DNA of 64,000 nt from NCBI RefSeq assembly GCF_013401995.1, contig NZ_JACBJI010000009.1, forward strand, positions 62,001-126,000. The letters are read 5' to 3'. Of this stretch, positions 22,526 to 31,183 are shown one piece after another (the first letter of the stretch is position 1; each line of letters begins with the position of its first letter). The notes beneath the pieces are model-generated. The model made no database searches. It saw only the letters and a list, made by a program, of their open reading frames with translations, and was not told the DNA's origin. Origin of the DNA: Flavobacterium agri. Lineage in GTDB: Bacteria > Bacteroidota > Bacteroidia > Flavobacteriales > Flavobacteriaceae. The translations under genes were made by a program, and so were the position numbers.

Positions 22526-23169
22526 GAAATCAAACGCCTTTCGTAGGTTCCGGTTCCAGAAATTGCCTTGTTGACCGATTTTATCATGCCGATTCCCGGC
22601 GCGTAATGGTCGCCAAAAGTTTTAGTGAAAAATTCAGGACCTTCGACGTTTGGAGTAAAAGTTCCTTGAAAGAAATAGGCGAAGTAATCGTTGTTTTCGA
22701 CGGTGATTGTAGCGGGCGGTACTAGTTGATTGACGATGTCGCCGATGTCCGAAACAAGAATTGCAGGATAGGTATAGCTGTAATTGCTGTCCGTTCCAGG
22801 ATGTAAAACGAGGCCTGTAGTTTCGGTGACGGTTTCGAGCGTATCGCTTGGCCAAATCTCGACCAAATGCCCTTGGTTGTTCACTCGAACTAAAGTTTCC
22901 CGGATAGTATTTCCGCCTTGTCGGACCGTTTTGACAGCGAAAGTCAATCCCTGCACGACCTGCGTTCCTGTGATGGCTACGGTGTCGAGTGCGCCTTCTG
23001 CGAAAGCTTGTGGCGTGTCATTCCAGCTGTAATAATTGCGATAAACCCATTTACTTCCGACATTGATGTTGAAGAACGGATCCTCAGTTTGGGAATTCGA
23101 ATCGTCACTGCTACACGAAACCGAAACAAAGGCAAGCCAAAACGCAAGCCCGAAAACATACTTTTTCAT
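22510..23169 (-). CDS. Lipoprotein of unknown function
   Basis: A 219-residue lipoprotein: a signal peptide ending in the lipobox VSVSC (Cys about 19) is followed by SSDDSNSQ, the acidic Ser/Asp stretch common after the lipid anchor in flavobacterial lipoproteins. The mature part begins FNINVGSKWVYRNYY, similar to small beta-rich domains with a 'vGs.WvY' opening. No enzymatic motif was seen. It faces metX convergently and overlaps it by 16 bases. The divergent region on its 5' side holds the promoter of the SAM-riboswitch transcript. Confidence 0.78.
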   Translation of the reverse strand: MKKYVFGLAFWLAFVSVSCSSDDSNSQTEDPFFNINVGSKWVYRNYYSWNDTPQAFAEGALDTVAITGTQVVQGLTFAVKTVRQGGNTIRETLVRVNNQGHLVEIWPSDTLETVTETTGLVLHPGTDSNYSYTYPAILVSDIGDIVNQLVPPATITVENNDYFAYFFQGTFTPNVEGPEFFTKTFGDHYAPGIGMIKSVNKAISGTGTYERRLISYDLQ

Positions 23170-23264
23170 AACGTATTGATTAGGTCCAACCAGAACGCAA
23201 CCGATTGCGGAATATTACAATCGTGTAGGAAATTACGCGGTAAAACATTTTATCGTTTTTCGTG

Positions 23265-23295
23265 TTGCAATCGTCGCAGAAATGCCGTTACTTTG
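23265..23295 (+). promoter_or_regulatory. Predicted promoter of the metH-metF transcript
   Basis: TTG (23265-23267), 20 bases, then TTACTTTG (23288-23295), one mismatch to TAnnTTTG. Transcription would begin about 15 bases before the SAM riboswitch. Confidence 0.55.
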
Positions 23296-23317
23296 CAGCG
23301 TTCATTTACATCATGCC

Positions 23318-23418
23318 GTTATCACGAAAGGCCGAGGGACTAGACCCGACGAAGCCTTAGCAACCCTTAATCTTAAGAAGGTGCTACATTCTACCGGACG
23401 TTTTCCCGGACAGATAAC
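23318..23418 (+). ncRNA. SAM-I (S-box) riboswitch
   Basis: The conserved S-box core is readable: closing helix P1 GTTATC (23318-23323) with GATAAC (23413-23418), GGCCGAGGGAC, then CCCGACGAAGCC, TTAGCAACC and AAGGTGCTAC, matching the known aptamer order. It should bind S-adenosylmethionine and lower expression of the downstream homocysteine methyltransferase genes. ATAACGG at 23441-23447, directly before five T, is a perfect 7-base complement of CCGTTAT (23316-23322) in P1 and could form a competing long-range pairing. The first gene starts 155 bases later, with a palindromic repeat in between. Confidence 0.92.
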
Positions 23419-23498
23419 TCGAGAAATTCCCACCCTTTCAATAACGGTTTTTATGTTTTAGTCGCACGACGTGTGTTTTCGTATTTCGTGCTGATTCA

Positions 23499-23558
23499 GC
23501 CACAAGTGACACAAATTTCACTTCTATTTTGATTAGTGATATTCGTGCCATTCGTGGC
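23499..23558. repeat. Palindromic repeat, GCCACGAAT family, copy 3
   Basis: GCCACAAGTGACACAAATTT at the left and ATTCGTGCCATTCGTGGC at the right (ending 23558), with mismatches. It lies between the SAM riboswitch and the first metH gene, inside the transcribed leader. Confidence 0.7.
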
Positions 23559-23573
23559 CAAAAACAAAAGACT

Positions 23574-24575
23574 ATGTCCAAAATACAAGAAGCCATCCAA
23601 AAGCGGATCCTCGTGCTCGACGGCGCGATGGGAACCATGTTGCAGCGCTACAATTTCAGCGAAGAAGACTACCGGGGCGAACGTTTCAAGGATTTCCCAC
23701 ATCCGTTAAAAGGCAATAACGATTTGCTGACTTTGACGCAGCCCGAAGCGATCAAAGACGTGCACCGCCAATATTTCGCGGCGGGTGCAGACATCGTAGA
23801 AACCAACACGTTCTCAGGCACGACAATCGGAATGGCGGACTACCACATGGAAGATCTCGTCTATGAACTCAATTTCGAATCGGCAAAACTCGCACGCGAA
23901 GCCGCCGACGAATTCACGGCCCAAAATCCTGATAGACCACGTTTCGTGGCAGGTTCGATCGGTCCGACGAACAGAACGGCGAGTTTGTCTCCAGACGTAA
24001 ACGATCCGGGTTTCCGCGCCATTACGTTCAACGAACTCAGAATCGCCTATAAAGAACAGGTCGAAGCTTTGATTGATGGCGGTTGCGACATTCTTCTCGT
24101 AGAAACGATTTTCGATACTTTGAATGCGAAGGCCGCTTTGTTCGCGATCGAAGAAGTAAAAGACGAGCGCAATCTCGACATTCCTGTGATGGTTTCGGGA
24201 ACGATCACCGATGCTTCAGGCAGAACGCTTTCGGGCCAAACCGTCGAAGCGTTCTTGATTTCGATTTCGCACATTCCGTTGCTTTCGGTCGGGTTCAATT
24301 GCGCGCTCGGAGCCGATCAATTGCGCCCGTATCTGAAACGTCTTGCACACAACACGAACCTCAATATTTCGGCCCACCCGAACGCCGGTTTACCAAACGC
24401 TTTCGGCCAATACGACCAAACACCTGAAGAAATGCAGGCGTTGATCAAGGATTATCTCGACGAAAATCTCGTCAACATCATCGGCGGTTGCTGCGGCACG
24501 ACGCCAGAACACATAAAATTGATTGCAGAAGTCGCTGCGAATTACAAGCCGCGAAAAATTTTAGAAACGATATGA
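23574..24575 (+). CDS. Homocysteine S-methyltransferase domain protein (N-terminal module of methionine synthase)
   Basis: A 333-residue protein equivalent to the first domain of cobalamin-dependent methionine synthase, which binds and activates homocysteine through zinc. The zinc ligands are visible: Cys243 in FNCALGADQL and the C-terminal pair in GGCCGTTPEH (from residue 306). The opening LVLDGAMGTMLQRY is typical. The remaining MetH domains are encoded separately 93 bases downstream, so the enzyme is split into two polypeptides. ATG 23574 is chosen; the frame extends upstream only through repeat copy 3. SAM-I riboswitch control is expected. Confidence 0.93.
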   Translation: MSKIQEAIQKRILVLDGAMGTMLQRYNFSEEDYRGERFKDFPHPLKGNNDLLTLTQPEAIKDVHRQYFAAGADIVETNTFSGTTIGMADYHMEDLVYELNFESAKLAREAADEFTAQNPDRPRFVAGSIGPTNRTASLSPDVNDPGFRAITFNELRIAYKEQVEALIDGGCDILLVETIFDTLNAKAALFAIEEVKDERNLDIPVMVSGTITDASGRTLSGQTVEAFLISISHIPLLSVGFNCALGADQLRPYLKRLAHNTNLNISAHPNAGLPNAFGQYDQTPEEMQALIKDYLDENLVNIIGGCCGTTPEHIKLIAEVAANYKPRKILETI

Positions 24576-24580
24576 AAGTG

Positions 24581-24638
24581 AGCCACAAATGTCACGAATT
24601 ATACAAATAAGATTAGTGAAATTCGTGTCATTTGTGGC
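24581..24638. repeat. Palindromic repeat, GCCACGAAT family, copy 4
   Basis: 24582-24600 and 24620-24638 are 19-base inverted repeats with one mismatch. A third partial arm (GCCATCTGTGGCT) follows at 24648-24660, just before the metH start. Confidence 0.82.
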
Positions 24639-24668
24639 AAAGAAAAAGCCATCTGTGGCTAAGAAAAT

Positions 24669-27332
24669 ATGCCAGAACAACAAAAATACCTGCGACTCTC
24701 CGGTCTCGAACCACTGATCGTTACGCCCGAAACCAACTTCATCAACGTAGGCGAGCGCACCAACGTGACCGGTTCGCGCAAATTTTTGCGTCTGATCAAA
24801 GACGAACAATACGACGAAGCCCTCGACATCGCACGCGGACAAGTGGAAGGAGGCGCCCAGATCATCGACATCAACATGGACGAAGGCATGCTCGACGGCG
24901 TCGCGGCCATGACCAAATTCCTCAATTTGATTGCCGCCGAACCGGATATTGCGCGCGTTCCCGTCATGATCGATTCCTCGAAATGGGAAATCATCGAAGC
25001 CGGTCTGCAAGTCGTGCAGGGCAAAGGCGTCGTGAACTCGATTTCGCTTAAGGAAGGCGAGGACGTTTTCATCGACCACGCCAAAAAAATCAAGCGTTAT
25101 GGTGCGGCCGTGATCGTGATGGCTTTTGACGAAGTCGGGCAGGCAGACAATTACCAAAGACGCATCGAAATCTGTAAAAGATCGTACGATATTTTGGTCG
25201 ATAAAGTCGGATTTCCGGCAGAAGACATCATTTTCGACCCGAATATTTTCCCGGTCGCGACGGGCATGGAAGAACACCGTCTGAACGCACTCGATTTCTT
25301 CCGTGCGACCAAATGGATTCGCGAAAACCTGCCGTATGCCAATATTTCGGGCGGAGTCAGCAACGTTTCGTTCTCGTTCCGCGGAAACGATAAAGTTCGT
25401 GAAGCGATGCATTCCGCTTTCCTGTATCATGCGATCCAAAACGGCATGACAATGGGCATCGTAAACCCTGAAATGCTCGAGGTGTACGACGAAATCCCCA
25501 AAGATTTGCTCGAAGCGGTCGAAGACGTTTTGCTCGACCGACGTGACGACGCGACCGAACGGCTTCTCGACTTGGCCGAAACCTTCAAAGGCGAATCCAA
25601 AACCGTCGAAAAAGCGGCACAGGAATGGAGAAGTGCGCCTTTGCAGGAACGTCTTACTCACGCTCTCGTCAAAGGAATCGACGAATTTATCGAGGTCGAT
25701 GTCGAAGAAGCGCGCCAGCAATCGGAACGTCCGATACACGTGATCGAAAATAATCTGATGGCGGGAATGAACGTCGTCGGCGATTTGTTCGGGTCGGGGA
25801 AAATGTTCCTTCCGCAAGTCGTAAAATCGGCCCGCGTGATGAAAAAAGCCGTGGCGTATCTGCTTCCGTTCATCGAAGCCGAGAAAGACGGAACATCGCA
25901 ATCCGCCGGAAAAATTTTGATGGCGACCGTGAAAGGCGACGTGCACGACATCGGAAAAAACATCGTGTCGGTCGTTCTTGGCTGTAATAATTATGAAATC
26001 ATCGATCTCGGAGTGATGGTTCCGCCGGAAAAAATCATCGAAGCGGCACAAAAAGAAAACGTCGACATCATTGGTTTGTCAGGATTGATCACGCCATCGC
26101 TCGACGAAATGGTCTATCTCGCCAAAGAAATGGATCGTCTCGGCATCAAAATCCCGATGATGATTGGCGGTGCGACGACTTCGAGAGCCCATACCGCGGT
26201 AAAAATCGCACCCGAATACAAAGAAACCGTCGTCCACGTGAACGATGCGTCGAGAGCCGTGACCGTTGCGGGAAGTTTGCTCGGAAAGGACAAGATCGAA
26301 TATTCGTCTGCATTAAAATCGGAATACGACAAATTGCGCGACGGTTACCTGAACCGTGGTCGCGAAAAGGATTTCCTGACGATCGCACAAGCGCGCGAAA
26401 ATAAATTGAAGCTCGAGTTTTCTCCGGTCAAGCCGAACTTTATCGGAACTCGAAAAATCGAGATCCCGATTGGCGAACTCGTTCCTTATATCGACTGGAC
26501 GCCGTTTTTCCGCACTTGGGAATTGCACGGCAAATATCCCGCGATCTTGACCGATGAGATTGTCGGAAAAGAGGCCGCCGATTTGTTTGCGGATGCGAAG
26601 AACATGCTCGACACCATCATTTCCGAAAACAAATTGACGGCCTCGGGAATCTATGGGATTTATCCCGCCAATACGGTCGATGACGACGATATTCAAGTTT
26701 CGGACGAAAACGGAAATGAACTCGTCAAATTCCTCACGTTGCGTCAACAATCGCAGAAAACGAAAGGCGCACCGAACCTGGCCTTGTCCGATTTCATCGC
26801 TCCAAAATCATCCGGAAAGCAAGACTATTTCGGAGCGTTTTGCGTGACGACAGGTTTTGGCGTAGACGAATGGGCCGCCGAATTCGAAAAAGACCACGAC
26901 GATTACAATTCGATCATGGTCAAAGCGCTCGCCGACCGTTTTGCGGAAGCGTTCGCCGAATATTTACACGAGAAAATCCGAAAGGAAATTTGGGGTTATG
27001 CGTCAGACGAAACATTGTCGAACGAAGAATTGATTGCCGAGGAATATAAAGGAATACGTCCGGCTCCGGGTTATCCGGCTTGTCCTGACCACCTTGAAAA
27101 ACCGACGATATGGAAATTGCTCAACGTCGAAAAAGAGATAGGCGTGACGCTCACCGAAAGCATGGCGATGTGGCCGGCTTCGTCCGTGTCCGGCTACTAT
27201 TTCGCGCATCCGGAGAGCAAGTATTTCGGGCTTGGAAAAATTAAGGAAGATCAGGTTGAGGATTATGCGAAACGCCGTGGAATCTCGGTTCTCGAGGCGA
27301 CAAAATGGCTAAACCCGAACATCGCGGATTGA
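24669..27332 (+). CDS. metH: Methionine synthase, folate/cobalamin/SAM-activation modules
   Basis: An 887-residue protein with the three C-terminal modules of MetH. The pterin-binding domain (about 1-300; INVGERTNVTGSRKF) takes the methyl group from methyl-tetrahydrofolate. The cobalamin-binding cap and Rossmann domains (about 310-560) carry the B12 ligand His426 in KGDVHDIGKNIV and GGATTSRAHTA. The reactivation domain (about 590-887) binds SAM, with RPAPGYPACPDH. It must work with the separate homocysteine-binding protein upstream. The order metH1, metH2, metF places methyl-group supply and transfer under one SAM riboswitch. Confidence 0.96.
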   Translation: MPEQQKYLRLSGLEPLIVTPETNFINVGERTNVTGSRKFLRLIKDEQYDEALDIARGQVEGGAQIIDINMDEGMLDGVAAMTKFLNLIAAEPDIARVPVMIDSSKWEIIEAGLQVVQGKGVVNSISLKEGEDVFIDHAKKIKRYGAAVIVMAFDEVGQADNYQRRIEICKRSYDILVDKVGFPAEDIIFDPNIFPVATGMEEHRLNALDFFRATKWIRENLPYANISGGVSNVSFSFRGNDKVREAMHSAFLYHAIQNGMTMGIVNPEMLEVYDEIPKDLLEAVEDVLLDRRDDATERLLDLAETFKGESKTVEKAAQEWRSAPLQERLTHALVKGIDEFIEVDVEEARQQSERPIHVIENNLMAGMNVVGDLFGSGKMFLPQVVKSARVMKKAVAYLLPFIEAEKDGTSQSAGKILMATVKGDVHDIGKNIVSVVLGCNNYEIIDLGVMVPPEKIIEAAQKENVDIIGLSGLITPSLDEMVYLAKEMDRLGIKIPMMIGGATTSRAHTAVKIAPEYKETVVHVNDASRAVTVAGSLLGKDKIEYSSALKSEYDKLRDGYLNRGREKDFLTIAQARENKLKLEFSPVKPNFIGTRKIEIPIGELVPYIDWTPFFRTWELHGKYPAILTDEIVGKEAADLFADAKNMLDTIISENKLTASGIYGIYPANTVDDDDIQVSDENGNELVKFLTLRQQSQKTKGAPNLALSDFIAPKSSGKQDYFGAFCVTTGFGVDEWAAEFEKDHDDYNSIMVKALADRFAEAFAEYLHEKIRKEIWGYASDETLSNEELIAEEYKGIRPAPGYPACPDHLEKPTIWKLLNVEKEIGVTLTESMAMWPASSVSGYYFAHPESKYFGLGKIKEDQVEDYAKRRGISVLEATKWLNPNIAD

Positions 27333-27335
27333 TTT

Positions 27336-27513
27336 AGCCACGAATCTCACGAATCTCACAAATGCTTCGTGACAAGTTGCAAGTGGTTTAATCTAAAATA
27401 TTGAGGATGGATAAGCCACGAATGACACGAATTTCACAAATGATTTCGTGTCATAAATTAAAAAGTTAAGATTTTACACCTATACGATTAGTGATATTCG
27501 TGTCATTCGTGTC
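27336..27513. repeat. Palindromic repeats, GCCACGAAT family, copies 5a and 5b
   Basis: A left half-element (27336-27373) is followed by a complete one in which CACGAATGACACGAAT (27417-27432) is perfectly complementary to 27496-27511. Together they fill nearly the whole gap between the second metH gene and metF. Confidence 0.8.
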
Positions 27514-27536
27514 AAAAATTCACGGCAAAGCTACAT

Positions 27537-28493
27537 ATGAAAGTAACCGAACACATCCAAAACGCCAACGGCAAAACCCTTTTCTCTTTTGAGATTTTGC
27601 CGCCATTGAAAGGTCAGAACATACAATCTATTTTCGACGGGATCGATCCTTTGATGGAATTCAATCCGCCGTTCATAGACGTGACTTACCATCGCGAGGA
27701 ATACGAATTCAAGGAACTCGACAACGGTTTGCTGCAAAAGAAAGTCGTTAAAAAGCGCCCCGGTACGGTTGGGATTTGCGCCGCGATCCAAAACAAATAT
27801 CAGGTCGATGCCGTGCCGCACGTGCTTTGCGGAGGTTTTACCAAAGAAGATACGGAGAACTTATTGATCGACCTCGACTTCCTCGGCATCGAAAATGTGG
27901 TGGCTTTGCGGGGAGACGCGATCAAGTCGGAAATATATTTCAAAGCCGAAAACGAAGGCCATCATTATGCGTCTGAGCTCGTTTCCCAAATTTCGAACCT
28001 GAACAGCGGGATTTATCTCGATAGCGATCTCAAGAACGTGAACACGACGAATTTTTGTATCGGAGTGGCGGCTTATCCCGAAAAACACATGGAAGCGCCG
28101 AGTCTCGATTCGGACATTTATTTCCTCAAGCAAAAAATCAAGAATGGAGCCGATTATATCGTCACACAGATGTTCTTCGACAACAAGAAGTTTTTCGATT
28201 TCGTCGACAAATGCCGCGCAAACGGTATCACGGTTCCGATCATTCCGGGTTTGAAACCGATCGCGACCAAAAAACAGCTCAACCAGATTCCGCATCGCTT
28301 TTCGGTCGATCTGCCCGACGATTTGATCATGGCGGTCGTGAAGGCGAAAGACAACGACGCGATCAAACAGATCGGCATCGAATGGTGTATCGAGCAAAGC
28401 CGCGAACTGATCAAGGCCGGGATTCCTGTACTGCATTATTATTCGATGGGAAAGGCCGAGAATATCAAGGCGATTGCGCGCGCGGTATTTTAA
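27537..28493 (+). CDS. metF: 5,10-methylenetetrahydrofolate reductase
   Basis: A 318-residue FAD-dependent TIM-barrel enzyme reducing methylene-tetrahydrofolate to methyl-tetrahydrofolate, the methyl donor for MetH. FSFEILPPLKG holds the catalytic Glu; NVVALRGD and the VTQMFFDNKKFFDF segment bind flavin and folate; PIIPGLKPI is conserved. It lies downstream of the two metH genes in the same orientation, so the SAM riboswitch may also affect it, although the intervening palindromes could reduce read-through. Confidence 0.96.
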   Translation: MKVTEHIQNANGKTLFSFEILPPLKGQNIQSIFDGIDPLMEFNPPFIDVTYHREEYEFKELDNGLLQKKVVKKRPGTVGICAAIQNKYQVDAVPHVLCGGFTKEDTENLLIDLDFLGIENVVALRGDAIKSEIYFKAENEGHHYASELVSQISNLNSGIYLDSDLKNVNTTNFCIGVAAYPEKHMEAPSLDSDIYFLKQKIKNGADYIVTQMFFDNKKFFDFVDKCRANGITVPIIPGLKPIATKKQLNQIPHRFSVDLPDDLIMAVVKAKDNDAIKQIGIEWCIEQSRELIKAGIPVLHYYSMGKAENIKAIARAVF

Positions 28494-28495
28494 AC

Positions 28496-28580
28496 GCTGA
28501 AGTGCTCAAGTACTTAAGTCTGGGCGTTCTAAAGTATGTCAAGTTTCAAATCCGATTCATGGGAACTTTAGCACTTCAGC
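28496..28580. repeat. Intergenic inverted repeat after metF
   Basis: GCTGAAGTGCT (28496-28506) and AGCACTTCAGC (28570-28580) are perfect 11-base inverted repeats. The flanks contain further imperfect copies of CAGCACT and CAAGCACT up to 28600. It may serve as the metF terminator. Confidence 0.65.
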
Positions 28581-28604
28581 ACGTCAGCACTCAAGCACTT
28601 TATA

Positions 28605-28612
28605 TATATTTG
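28605..28612 (+). promoter_or_regulatory. Predicted -7 promoter box of the acyloxyacyl hydrolase gene
   Basis: TATATTTG, a perfect TAnnTTTG box, 15 bases before the start codon, implying a very short 5' leader. Confidence 0.55.
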
Positions 28613-28627
28613 CGCTTTCCCAACCCA

Positions 28628-29773
28628 ATGAATCGCATCTATTTCGGCTTGTTCTTGCTTTTTTCCTGCTTGGTTTCGGCCCAGGATTTGACGGTCGCGG
28701 CCGATTCGATCCAGAAATCCAAGCTCGATCTGCCCAAAGAAACCACGAACGTCGAGGTTTCGTATTTCCGTGGCAACATCTACAAACACACCAACGACAT
28801 CACGCATCTGATCACTGGGCATCCCGAAGGCATGCTCATCTCGATAAACCGCCAGACGTTCGGGGAAAAAGAATGGCAGCAAGCCTACAATTATCCAGAT
28901 TACGGCATGTCGTTCCAATATCAGGATTTCAAGAACATCCATCTGGGCGAGGCGTATGCGTTAGCGTTGCATTACAATTTTTATTTTCTGAAGCGTCATT
29001 TGCAATTTAGGATTTCGCAAGGAATCGGGTTTGCGACGCATCCATATGACAAGCAGACGAATTTCAAGAACAACGCTTTCGGCTCGCGCCTGATGAGCAG
29101 CAACCTGTTCCTTCTCAATTTCAAAAAGGAAAATATCGTCGGTCGTTTCGGCATCCAGGCCGGATTGATGTTCACGCATTTCTCGAACGGCCGCATCAAA
29201 TCGCCTAACAGCGGCATCAATACGTATGCAGCCAACGTCGGAATCAATTACAACCTCGACGAAAAGCAGCCCGAATACCGCACGGGTGACACGCTTCCGA
29301 GAAAATCATACAGGGAACCGTTGCGTTACAGTTTGTATTTTCGAACGGGCATAAGCGAAAGCCCGATTACGAACAGCGGCCAATATCCGTTCTATCACAT
29401 AGGATTGGCCGTCGATAAACGCATAGGACGCAAAAGCGCGCTCCAACTCGGTACCGACGTGTTCTTTTCGATGTATCTCAAGGAATTTATCCGATATTCG
29501 TCTGTGGCTTATCCCGACAGGCCGTATCTCGACCCGAATACCGATTATAAGAGGATCGGTGTTTTCGTAGGGCACGAGTTGTTCATCAACAGGCTTTCGG
29601 TAGAAACCCAACTCGGTTATTACGTCTACAAGCCGTTCAAGTACGAGATCGACATGTACCAGCGCGTCGGGATGAAGTATTACGTGCACAAAAAGTTTTT
29701 TGGCGGAGTCGCACTCAAAGCCCACGGTGGTCGTGCCGAAGCCATCGAAATAGGAATCGGAGCAAGGATTTGA
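28628..29773 (+). CDS. Acyloxyacyl hydrolase (PagL-like lipid A 3-O-deacylase), outer membrane
   Basis: A 381-residue protein with signal peptide (MNRIYFGLFLLFSCLVSAQ) and a beta-barrel region matching the PagL-type acyloxyacyl hydrolase family, which removes an acyl chain from lipid A. The catalytic His-Ser pair is in FTHFSNGRIKSPNSGIN. The protein is about twice the length of PagL, with an N-terminal extension (NVEVSYFRGNIYKHTND), as in other Bacteroidota members. It is followed two bases later by a DUF2807 lipoprotein, so it heads a three-gene envelope operon. ATG 28628 gives the signal peptide; the frame extends far upstream only inside metF. Confidence 0.82.
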   Translation: MNRIYFGLFLLFSCLVSAQDLTVAADSIQKSKLDLPKETTNVEVSYFRGNIYKHTNDITHLITGHPEGMLISINRQTFGEKEWQQAYNYPDYGMSFQYQDFKNIHLGEAYALALHYNFYFLKRHLQFRISQGIGFATHPYDKQTNFKNNAFGSRLMSSNLFLLNFKKENIVGRFGIQAGLMFTHFSNGRIKSPNSGINTYAANVGINYNLDEKQPEYRTGDTLPRKSYREPLRYSLYFRTGISESPITNSGQYPFYHIGLAVDKRIGRKSALQLGTDVFFSMYLKEFIRYSSVAYPDRPYLDPNTDYKRIGVFVGHELFINRLSVETQLGYYVYKPFKYEIDMYQRVGMKYYVHKKFFGGVALKAHGGRAEAIEIGIGARI

Positions 29774-29774
29774 T

Positions 29775-30518
29775 ATGAAAAAATTCATCGCATTATTTGT
29801 CCTTTTGTCGCTCGCATCGTGCGGCGCGTCTGACAGTTGCTTTAAAAGTACTGGCGCGGTCACGAGCAAAGCCGTAGACGTTTCCCAAACCCCATTCACG
29901 AAAATTTCGGTTTTCACGGGAATCGCTTTGGTCGTCAAGGAAGGCCCCGATTACGAAATCACGATCCGATCGGGAGAAAACATCATAGACGATGTAGAAG
30001 TCAAGATCGACAACGGCATGCTCACGTTAAAAGACGATTCGGGCTGCAACCTGATGCGCTCCTACGGCCAAACTAAAGTATTCGTCACCGCTCCGAACAT
30101 AGAAGAGATTTATTCCAATACAGAAAAAGACATCACTTCGGACGGCGTGCTGCACTATCCGATCCTGCGCTTGTTTTCTATGGATTTCTTCGGAGGCGTC
30201 GGCACGGGCGATTTCCACGTTGAGGTCGACAACGGACAGCTCGTGATCGAAAGCAACCACGTTGCCGGATTTTACGTAACGGGTCATACGAACCAAATGT
30301 TGCTTAACTTTTACGACGGAATCGGAAGATTCGAAGGCGAAAATCTGCTTGCCGACGAAATCAAGGTGTTCCATCGCGGCAGCAACGATATGATCGTGCA
30401 TCCGGTACAGACGTTGTCGGGCAATATGTACAGCACGGGCAACATCATCTGTAAATCCCAACCTGCGACTGTAGATGTGATAGAACATTGGTCGGGACGC
30501 GTAATTTTCGACAACTGA
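29775..30518 (+). CDS. DUF2807 (head GIN domain) lipoprotein
   Basis: A 247-residue lipoprotein with lipobox LASC (Cys about 16) and a DUF2807 beta-helical domain (FTKISVFTGIALVVKEGPDY, then GENIIDDVEVKIDNGMLTLKD, and repeated turns towards the C-terminus). Such proteins are Bacteroidota surface or periplasmic auto-adhesin-like domains of unknown role. It starts two bases after the acyloxyacyl hydrolase stop and its stop shares one base with the next start (TGATG). Confidence 0.82.
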   Translation: MKKFIALFVLLSLASCGASDSCFKSTGAVTSKAVDVSQTPFTKISVFTGIALVVKEGPDYEITIRSGENIIDDVEVKIDNGMLTLKDDSGCNLMRSYGQTKVFVTAPNIEEIYSNTEKDITSDGVLHYPILRLFSMDFFGGVGTGDFHVEVDNGQLVIESNHVAGFYVTGHTNQMLLNFYDGIGRFEGENLLADEIKVFHRGSNDMIVHPVQTLSGNMYSTGNIICKSQPATVDVIEHWSGRVIFDN

Positions 30519-31096
30519 TGAAAAAACTGTTTTTGTTGTTCGCTTTCGTCGCTTTTTCGGCCCATGCCCAAATTCCAGAGGCGTTCAAAAAGCAATTGGA
30601 GCAAAACGGACTTCAATTCGAGATGCCCGCCGGATATAAAGCCGTTCCCGTAATCGATAACGGTGACCTTCAATACTCGTTCGCGATCGTCAACGAAGCC
30701 AAAACGATGGAAGTGCGCTATTCTATTTTTTCGATGAAACCGTTGTTAGACGAATACAAAAAATCGCTCAACGATCCGAACGTTACCATGATCGACCCGA
30801 ACAAACTCTACATTGGCATCAACATGTCCAACGGATTGAACATGACGGGCGGAAATGAAACTGAAATTGCGTCCTTCGATCCAAAAGCAGTCAAAAAAGA
30901 ATTCAACGCCGATTGGGGCGGCTCGAGTTTTTTCGAGTTCAATTGTGCGTTCGGAAAAGGTTGGAAGTATGGATCGGCGGTGTATTTACACAAAATCGAC
31001 ACGGCCGATGTGATCGTGACTTTTATGAGCAATGATAAAGAAAAACATTCCGATTTGATGGAAACCGCTTTTCATTCGCTGCGTTTCGTCCACTAA
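30518..31096 (+). CDS. Secreted protein of unknown function
   Basis: A 192-residue exported protein (signal MKKLFLLFAFVAFSAHAQ). The mature domain begins with an amphipathic helix (IPEAFKKQLEQNGLQFEMP) and ends with an alpha/beta segment (VIVTFMSNDKEKHSDLMETAFHSLRF) that resembles small stress-type domains capturing a fluctuation in a threshold; no catalytic residue is evident. ATG 30518 is coupled to the DUF2807 stop. Last gene of the operon; a perfect 17-base palindrome follows nine bases downstream. Confidence 0.7.
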   Translation: MKKLFLLFAFVAFSAHAQIPEAFKKQLEQNGLQFEMPAGYKAVPVIDNGDLQYSFAIVNEAKTMEVRYSIFSMKPLLDEYKKSLNDPNVTMIDPNKLYIGINMSNGLNMTGGNETEIASFDPKAVKKEFNADWGGSSFFEFNCAFGKGWKYGSAVYLHKIDTADVIVTFMSNDKEKHSDLMETAFHSLRFVH

Positions 31097-31104
31097 CTTT
31101 AAAG

Positions 31105-31175
31105 TAGCCACGAATTACACGGATGTCACTGATTCGGATAGTATTTATTAGTGGCATTCGTGTAATTCGTGGCTA
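31105..31175. repeat. Palindromic repeat, GCCACGAAT family, copy 6
   Basis: TAGCCACGAATTACACG (31105-31121) is perfectly complementary to 31159-31175 (17 of 17). It separates two convergent genes and may terminate both. Confidence 0.85.
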
Positions 31176-31183
31176 AAACTAAA

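Noticed and set aside
23574..24668. metH split as a frameshift or pseudogene
   Set aside because: Both parts have intact starts, stops and catalytic motifs, and split MetH is an established arrangement in Bacteroidota.
24561..26051. 496-codon antisense frame opposite the second metH gene
   Set aside because: Its composition (His/Phe/Arg/Asp rich, no recognisable domain) is that of a reverse-complement shadow of MetH.
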